The notes under the pieces were generated by a model, which saw nothing but the letters and a program-made list of their open reading frames with translations, was not told where the DNA came from and made no database searches. From positions 201,347 to 265,346 of the forward strand of contig FN648707.1 in NCBI GenBank assembly GCA_000310025.1: DNA of 64,000 nucleotides, written 5' to 3'. Both the position numbers and the translations under genes were made by a program. Shown here one piece after another: positions 56,930 to 64,000 of this stretch (its first letter is position 1; every line of letters begins with the position of its first letter). The DNA comes from Ectocarpus siliculosus. Lineage: Eukaryota > Sar > Phaeophyceae > Ectocarpales > Ectocarpaceae.

Positions 56930-58800
56930 CTCCCCCTGGAAAAGCTGTGTGTGTGGACCTGTGGACTGCGTGGCGGCCAGAAGCGGCAGAATGCGGCCCA
57001 ATTTGAATGGTGGAATTACATATGTGGGTACCCCCATATGGCCATCTGTGTCTCCCCCACCTCCACCAAGCAAAGCAGCACAGCACAGGGTGACAGAACC
57101 ACTTGCTCTCATCCATTTTCCGCGCCCGCTGGAGCACATGTCCTAGGATATTTCGCAGGTGAGTGTAGGCTGTGGAAGGGAGAGGTGCAATCTTGCTTCG
57201 AAACACAACGCTCGCTTACGACTGGAGAGCGGGGGGGCACGCATCGTACGCGTGTTTTGTGTGTGTTGTACTTACGTGTTGCCCTTAATACCCAGTGTTT
57301 ATGAGGGGCTTGCTGTTGCTTCTGTCTATTATAGCAGTGGTATGCAAGTAGCAGCCTCTACAGCTTGTTGTGCTGTGGGTGGCTGCTGCTCTGTCGTCGG
57401 AGGGGTGCCCAGGGAAAAGTTAGTGCCTAGAGTAGAGCGGGGTACGATAGACAAGCACGGCATGCGGTGCTGACGACACAAACTCGGTACTGATACAATA
57501 GATGTTCAATAATGTAACTTGTAATGTAACCAAGTTCTTACCAGCATATTATTAATAGTTCTGTTTCCTTCACAGCTGGCTGGTGCAGTCTCTCGTTCTC
57601 TCGGTTCTCTCGTGGTACAGTAGTAGCTTTCCTGGTGCACTAAACCGTAAATATACATACTACAGCAGTGTTGACGACAAATCGCGTCTTGGTGGTCTGA
57701 GCGCACGGCAGGGCTTTTTGACCTGTCTACAAATTTGAGCACACCTGCCCTCTCTGTTGTTTTTGGTCTTTCTTACAACGTATCTACAGCAGTGTACCAG
57801 TACATATGAAACCAACGTAACAGCTTGAGGACACGAAGGTGGAACATGTGGAGGCACGGGACTACATACAGACTAATTTATGTTATCTACAGCAGTAAAC
57901 ACTCGCATGCCATACATTTGATGGGGGGACGGCTGGACTCTCTCAAAGAACGCTATGTTATCACTTCACACCTCCCGTTACTCTTGTACCTCCCGTACAC
58001 CGTTCCGATCGTACCTCTCAACATCTTACATACGTACAAATATAGTTTTCTGTATAAGGAGTACCGGAAAATATCCAGCTATGACTATATATTGAAACGC
58101 GCACGTTCCGTGGTCAACGGCTAACTGCTCTTAATAGGGTGCTTTTTTATTTTTTACATGCCATCCTATGTGCGGTATATCTACTTATATGTTTGTTTGC
58201 CTGCCGCCGCGGAGGTAATCTGTACTTTTGGTTTTTTTCTTGGCACACTCAGGAAGAAGAACACCGGATATATTTGGTATGTAGAGGTTTGAAAGGTTCT
58301 GCCGTGCAGATAACAACAACACGCGTTTGGCGTTTGTACGTGCTTGAGAACATGCCGGCCACGATAAGCTTGCGTATCCTCGCTTTCTCATGGCAAGTGC
58401 AGGCATGCCATGTCATGTTGTGGTCCTGCTCTACTTTAACGCCTTTGTTTGAAATCCTTTGCTGCTACAGTACTCTGTCTTATATGTTGTAATCTCATCC
58501 GCTAAATCACGTACATAGCGCACATTAAAACGTACTCCCATCACACGCCCATTCTCGTACATGACGACTCCCATGGAGTGAATTTTCGTCGACGACTTCT
58601 AAGCCGTTGCCGGCAATGTCTCCCATTGCCCCAACAACAACCGACCCACAGAGAGGCTAGAGGACGAATGCCACGAAAAACCTGAGCAGAAGAATAGAAG
58701 CTTCTTCTTCAAGCTTCTTTTTCTCTTGCTCTCGCTTTCGTGAGCGACCTCCCCAATACTTGGCCGCGGCGGCATTGCAACGGAGGACCTAAAACAAGAA
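56930..58800. promoter_or_regulatory. Divergent intergenic region
   Basis: This separates the start codons of the ubiquitin-like gene (minus) and the transporter gene (plus) and must hold both promoters. It contains three TACAGCAGT words within 240 bases (57661, 57785, 57888), the densest cluster in the window. No TATA-like element or exon could be assigned with confidence. Confidence 0.4.
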
Positions 58801-61800
58801 ATGCCGAACAACAATGGCGACGGTCCGCAGACAAGCCAGGCCGAGGACGGCAGGGGGGACTCGGAGGGGAGACAACAGCTAGGATCGGAGGGAGGAGGGA
58901 TCCAAGGGTATGGAGAAACAGGGGCCGCGGTGAGCTTGGGCCTCAAGGAGATCCCTTCGGGTCAAGTTTCTACTCCGCGAGGAAGGTTGGTGCTTTTTTC
59001 GTGCGTGTGTGTGTGTGTGGGTGTGTTTCTTGTTAGCATAGACCGTGCCAACCGGCCGACCAATGAAATGACGTCAGTCTCAGTGCGGCTGAAAACAGAA
59101 AATGCTTCTACAGGTACAATCTGGGACCCTGTGACGGGGCGTCATGGGGGAGTCTACGCTACTACTGTCAGGATGAAATCAGGATGAAAGACGTAGTATG
59201 TGTGTGTGTTTCTTTTCTAGCGTCGACCCCCACTATGCGGCTGACCAATGAAGACGTCAGTCTTGTAGCGGGATAAAAATATGAACACTTGGGAATCAAA
59301 GGGTAAAGATTCTACCGACATGTGCATGTGTGTATCAGCATCGGCCGCGCTAACCGGCTGACCAATGAAAATACTAATACTTGTTTCCCAGTCCGGCAGA
59401 AGATAGAAAATGCTTCTGAACGCCATGATCTGGGGTCCCGTAAGGGGAGGTCATGGGGGAGGCGAAAGCTACTCTGGATGAAAGACAGACACGGTAGCAA
59501 ACAGAGGAGAACGGCGCTTGCCTCCCAAGGCTGCTACTAAGCAATCATGTTCGTTTCGGGCCGCGCGTGTGATTTTTTTCATTGGCATTTCCTCCGGAGG
59601 TATGCCGGCTGGGCTGGCACGCCGATTGCTCGGTAGTGCTAGTTATGCTGCAGGGCGTCCTGCTGGCCTTGCAGCGAGCGAGGTGGTTGCCAATCGACTT
59701 CACAGAACTTATGCAGGGCGATTTGGCCGGCCTTATTTCTGCGGCCTTTTGAAACGACCACTACGATTGCTCTCTTCCCTAGAGCCTGACGTACTCCGTA
59801 TGTTGGGTTGTGATGTATCACGACGTTGAGCAACCGAGGTTTGCTGTCCCGTCTGAAGTGCCCGCCTTCGTCAATATCTTTGTCTTGTATCAAGTCGTGA
59901 TATGTCGAGTCTCGGGGATCCAAAACTTATTCCTTTGCTTCTGCACCGTATTGTTCGCAGCACAAGAAAGACTACCATGCCGAAATTTGCTACCCTTGCT
60001 TCGAAAGGGTTTTCTGGACGTCGGGCTCTCGCGTTGGCGAGAACAACGAGCAAACAAGTGGCACTACAGCAGCAGTAGCCCCTGCAGTGCATGGAGAACA
60101 AGTACAATTGGTCATACTTTACCTGTGTAGCATGAAACACAATGGGTCCAAACATCGTCACCCCCCCAGGGTGGAAACCCCGTCTCTGCTATTTTTCACG
60201 GCACGTGTATGTCTTGGACGAAAAGCACGGAAGCTCCTTGCTGTCGTCAAAATTGTTTGAGACTAACAACAAAAAGTTGCCGACGAACACGTTTGGATGT
60301 ACTGGTAATCTGGGGTGCTGCTGCTCTCTGGTTTTTTCGACGACCCTTTTTGTTGCACGTACCAAAAAACCATACATCCGACGCAATCAATCGAGCATGT
60401 TTTTTTTTGTTTTTTTTGTCGGCGTCAGGTCGAAGTCCTTGACGAACGTAAAGGGTGCGGACAACGTTCTCGTTCCCGAGGTAGGGACGGCGTCCTATCA
60501 GGTGGCCCTGGCGAGCGGGAGTGGCGAAGCCGCGGCGGACGACCTGTACATGGAGGGGATAAGCCTAAGGAGAGGTTTCGCTTCTGAGTTCATCGCCCAC
60601 CTAGAGGTAGAGTGAAGCTCCCGGACGCGCATGACATTGGTGACTCAGGATGTCACACCAGCTGGTCTGATTTTCGAAGCTCCGTTTCTCCACGGCAGAA
60701 AAAGTACACAGCGTGGCAGAGAGTGTAAGTGTTGGAACAGCCATCTATGGTCGAACGCGTTCCGAACAAATGGATTCTACGTCTTCTCTGTGGTGGAGTA
60801 GTGAGATCTGAAAATTGGTTCTGGGTGTGTAGTACCTTGTGTCACCTATGGTATGGTGGTAAATAGATAATTGCTGACCGTGGTCTCTTGTGTCCGCTGG
60901 GGTTGATGCCCTAGGGTCACCTGGACGATGCTTTGGTTTGTTTGGTGGAGGTTTTGCGTTTGACTCCGTTGCCGCGGTCGGGGTGCTACTATGTCGGGGG
61001 CGAAGGTGTACCACCCCAGAGCCGTTAGTATTGTCGCAGGAGCAGGATTCAACCGGGTAGGCTAGTTGGACTTGCGCCAGGTGATTTCTTCACTGTGTTT
61101 GGGCCAGAGGTTGTCGCAGGGTCAACCGAGGTGTACAACAAACAAGAGGCGTAGGAGAGCCAGCTCTTGGCCAGATTATGCTTGTCGGCCATGGGAGTGA
61201 CTGGGCTGTCTGGTCGCGGGTAGCTTGCACGTACAATATGCTGCATTCGTCGCTGAGCTGAAACTGCTGCTGCTGCTGTCACTGCCATGCGGCACACAGC
61301 AAGCGGATGTGTCGCAGCTCACGGTGTCTGAACCCCCGCGTACGTAGTGCAGACACCGTGTGGTAATTCTCGACGCGAAGGGAATTGGACGGACAACGGC
61401 ATGCGACGGGCACCAGGGTACTAGTAATTGTTTTTTACAGTATTTACCATTGCCTGCCCCCGTCCGCCTGTGTAGTCAGTGCGAACGGCGGCGTCGGAGT
61501 CATGGTGATGTCGCACGCATGTGGGTGCGTATCGAAGCACCTTGACGTCGCACCTATCGTATCTATCGGTGTCTTCTTTCGTGCCACGCGCCTGCACCTG
61601 AATGGTTCATTCAGGTACCCTTCCCTTGTAACGTGGCTCAACCGCACCTGTCCGCCAAAGCCTTGATGTCTCAACTGCCGCCTTCACCTTGTCGAGTGAC
61701 TAAATCCTACGTACCTCATCACACACGTGACTCTCGGCTGTTCCCATCCACCCATCCATCATCCATCCCCTACGCCTTTCCCTCAGGATGACACGCGAAA

Positions 61801-63353
61801 TCTCTTCCTGTTTGACGACGATGACTTCGCGGTGAGTGAGTGAGTGGGTGACCGGTGCATGCCATGCCATGCCATGCCATTTTTTTTTTTTTTTTGTCTT
61901 CGCTTCAAAACGGCGCTCAATGCACCCGCGCCGTTTCCTCCAACCCGTGGTTAGACAGAAGGGTTTTACCCCAGCCCACCCCTGCTGCTGTACACTTTGC
62001 CTTCGATTTTTAATGCGAGAAGAGTGCAGCACTCTCTTCCCTCTGTGTACGCACGAACTAGCGCTGTCCACTAGGCCAGGAACGGAAGGGAGAGAAAAAC
62101 TCACTTTGCAAGAAAAGCTCGCTTACGCTGGGATCCGAACCCCTGACCCTGGCCATTGGAAGTTTTTTCGACGATACCGACTAGACCACCTGGGCGACCG
62201 GCTTGCATGCCACGACAATAGACATGCACGCAAAGCAAGTTAGACGAATGAGGCACATGTATGCAGAGAACCATCAACCTCCGTCAGAGGGAGAGATGAG
62301 GTGGGATCGTTCATCGCGACGTGACGCAGAAACAAGTGAAGGTATTGCCGTAGCGTAGTACATGGTAGTATGTTGATGTACCGTAGAGACAGGTATCGAT
62401 TTCCGAGTCACCGTCAGGCTGTTGAGATGCGCGTGTCCTCTCGTGTGACTTGGTGGGTGGTCGAGAAAACATAAGAGGGTAAGAGGATAGTGAGCAGCCA
62501 TGTAAACTATTCTGAAAACTATTCATCCATTTGAGTGTGGAGCAGTGAGGACATGATCGTAATTACGTTTTGTTCTTTGTTTTTTGTAACCTTTTCTTGC
62601 CTTTGTTCGTGGTGCTGTATGACAGGAGGACAGCGAGACGGCCCCGCTTTGGCCAGGCAAGGGCGGGGGAGGAGGGAAAGGGAAGCCGCAGCTAGAGAGA
62701 AAGGTCTCCTCCAGGTCGCAGGCAGCCGTGTCCAGGGTAGTCGTAACGTTCCTCAAGAGCATGGTCGGAAGTTACATCCTCTACACCCCCAAGGTGCCTG
62801 CCTGCCTGCCTACCGTAGTCAGTCGCTGTGCCTCTGCTGCGCGTTAGATATCACGTGGTGTGTAGAAAGGGTTGATTCAGCTAAGTTAAGTTTATGGTTT
62901 GTCGTTTGCGGGGTGCGGTGGCTCATCCGTGTGTGGTGGTTGGGCATCTTTGCTGCTCTAGGGTGTTGGGGCTCACAGGGAAGGGGCTCCTTTTTACTCT
63001 AGTCGAGGGAATTGTACTGATGAAATCGATGATATTGCTTTCGATCGCACCCCATGCGGGATATTTTGTCGCTGCTGCTGCTGCTGCTGCCGCTGTGGAA
63101 ACGTGATGTCACCCTTCTTTTTTGTGGGGGTTGTTGGATATAGTGTCGCTGCTGCTGCTGCTGCTGTGCCAATGAAACGTTATGTCGCCCCTTGTGTTTT
63201 TTTTATGTGGGTGGTTGACGCGGCAGATGTTCCAGAACGGTGGCCTGACGGGCTTCGATGCTGAGCCTGCTCTGCGCCGCTTGGGTAGCTTGCGACAACA
63301 TGATCGTACTCGTCCGCTTGGCCGAGAAGACTGGAAAAAACTCGTACGGACAG
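58801..63353 (+). CDS. AAAP-type amino-acid transporter, 5' part
   Basis: Exons 58801-58985, 60429-60606, 61787-61831, 62626-62793 and 63227-63353, with GT-AG introns in agreeing phase. The first about 150 residues are a cytosolic, acidic and glycine-rich N terminus (NLFLFDDDDFA in the 45 base exon 3). The membrane domain then opens with VVVTFLKSMVGSYILYTPK and MFQNGGLTGF, the first-helix pattern of the amino acid/auxin permease family (FLKxxVGxGILxxPKxFxNGG), followed by a helix and KTGKNSYGQ. These proteins move amino acids across vacuolar or plasma membranes with protons. In exon 5 the reading frame changes by one base between GLTGF and MLSLLCAAWVACDN: either a base error, or the gene is damaged. 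The remaining helices were not found before 64000 and probably lie beyond. A SINE, a MITE and tandem repeats occupy introns. Confidence 0.75.
59035..59485 (+). repeat. Three tandem units of about 150 bp in transporter intron 1
   Basis: Units near 59040, 59217 (partial) and 59342 share ACCGGC or GCGGC followed by TGACCAATGAA, GAAAATGCTTCT, and GGTCATGGGGGAG or its variant. They differ by many bases, so the array is old. Confidence 0.75.
59500..60428. other. Remaining transporter intron 1
   Basis: A plus-strand frame from 59518 to 59829 (with GRFGRPYFCGLL and SLEPDVLRMLGCDV) has plausible composition but no recognised domain. It could be a captured gene fragment. Nothing else is supported up to the exon 2 acceptor. 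Confidence 0.3.
60640..60855 (+). mobile_element. Diverged 221 bp MITE in transporter intron 2
   Basis: The family blocks are present in order: GATTTTCGAAGCTCCGTTTC, AAGTGTTGGAACAGCC, CTGTGGTGGAGTAGTGAG, AAAATTGGTTCTGGGTGTG. The termini are eroded. Confidence 0.7.
61881..62204 (-). mobile_element. tRNA-derived SINE, full-length copy in transporter intron 3
   Basis: Read on the minus strand: tRNA-like head with A-box-like TGGTCTAGTCGGTA and B-box-like GGGTTCGGATCCC, body shared with 11250-11567, and a 15-16 base poly-A tail (T-run 61880-61895 on plus). GCATGCCA lies at both edges (about 61858 and 62205), a likely target-site duplication. The left flank is a GCCAT repeat. Clear ends and tail suggest a fairly young copy. 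Confidence 0.9.
63058..63216 (+). repeat. Tandem duplication of about 76 bp with (GCT)n, upstream of an acceptor
   Basis: Two units each have TGTCGCTGCTGCTGCTG, then AAACGT-ATGTC and a T-run followed by TGTGGG. The second supplies the polypyrimidine tract of the exon 5 acceptor (CGGCAG at 63226). The duplication therefore also copied most of a 3' splice-site region. Confidence 0.75.
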
Positions 63354-63418
63354 GTGAGAGGAAAAACTCGTACGGACAGGTGAGAGGGAAAAACTCGTAT
63401 GGACAAGTGAGAGGATTG
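63332..63418 (+). repeat. Triplicated exon end and splice donor
   Basis: Three consecutive 27 base units each contain GGAAAAACTCGTACGGACA (with small changes) and then GGTGAGAG or AGTGAGAG. The first is the 3' end of transporter exon 5. The next two repeat both the GKNSYGQ-type coding sequence and a usable GTGAGA donor. Using donor 2 or 3 would add 9 or 18 residues without changing frame. Confidence 0.8.
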
Positions 63419-63424
63419 AAGGGT

Positions 63425-64000
63425 TGATTTCAATTAAACCAATGCATCCTTGTCGGTGATGCTGCAGCTGCTGCTGTTGCAGTTGTGGTTTTTGCATGTT
63501 GAGAGGTGAACGGAAGTGTGAAAACCCTCAAGTCACCGCAGCGTACGTATGCATGATTTTGCATCGCTAGCACAAGAGCGGGTTATGCCTATCTATTGTA
63601 TTTCCGTCCGTCAAAATTCTGGTTGTGTCGACTGCTCGTTGTGGGGATGCCACTCTCGACCTCGCTGTAGCTATGGTTGTGTTGGTGTTGCCGTTGTACT
63701 GCCCCGCCGGAGGGTTAGGGTCGCTTGGCGTCTTTTGGGTGCTTGGATGGCACAGGGGTTGGCCTTGCTCCCCCAATTTATGCATGTTTGCGCTCGTTGT
63801 CTGCCATACGTAGCATTGTCTCGCATGTTGCCTTTGGCTGCACACAACACGCAGTGGTAGCCGTATGCAGCGTTGGTGCATGATGCCCTTGGTCGCACTC
63901 ATGTTTACCTAGCGTTGCTGCTCATTCGAAGGGTGTGTCTCGTTTACGACACTCCTAACCTCATCTCGGAAGCCGTATTCACGATGACTGGACTGCCCAC
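63425..64000. other. End of window, intron or intergenic
   Basis: No exon continuing the transporter could be identified. Open frames here are short or overlap on both strands. Confidence 0.4.

Noticed and set aside
56501-57139. 212-codon minus-strand frame
   Set aside because: It overlaps the first exon of the ubiquitin-like gene in another frame; the short spliced frame has clear ubiquitin-like sequence while this one has none.

Overview
This window is nuclear DNA of an intron-rich eukaryote. Three genes can be assembled exon by exon with GT-AG introns and consistent phase (a tubulin cofactor C homologue, a ubiquitin-like protein and an amino-acid transporter), along with one complete member of a family of multi-pass membrane proteins. 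Introns run from about 0.4 to 4 kb. The DNA is rich in tRNA-derived SINEs, MITEs, foldback elements and triplet microsatellites. The style suits a stramenopile alga, perhaps a brown alga, but that is inference and no taxon marker is present.

Layout. 0-7 kb: low-quality poly-G sequence at the very start, short tandem repeats, then a 4.5 kb fossil tyrosine-recombinase element (2389-6932) with 0.8-1.0 kb inverted terminal arms. 7-13.5 kb, minus strand: remains of two members of the membrane-protein family, a lone first exon (7281-7558) and a broken 3' half (10300-13507), which carry a SINE and a foldback element. 13.5-19.5 kb: mostly non-coding, with foldback, SINE and three MITE copies.

19.5-41.4 kb is the most striking structure: a very large, diverged inverted duplication. 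The left arm carries a plus-strand copy of the membrane-protein gene (five exons, 445 residues, open throughout). The right arm carries the minus-strand copy with three downstream exons of identical length. The two genes point at each other. The homology continues past their 3' ends to an axis near 30.05 kb, where there is a roughly 230 bp spacer with short tandem repeats and a telomere-like TTTAGGG tract. A 190 bp block downstream of both genes is better conserved than the coding exons. 41.5-46.5 kb: duplicated non-coding segments, a foldback element, a SINE-like insertion and a MITE.

46.9-52.2 kb: an intact six-exon tubulin cofactor C gene (plus strand). 53.6-56.9 kb: a three-exon ubiquitin-like gene (minus strand). 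58.8 kb to beyond the last recognised exon: the 5' part of an AAAP-type amino-acid transporter (plus strand), with an apparent one-base frame change in exon 5 and a triplicated splice donor.

A 9-base word, TACAGCAGT or its complement, occurs about 18 times, all outside recognised exons, against roughly 0.5 expected by chance. Its role is unknown. The features and the membrane-protein family were recognised by eye; no database search was possible.
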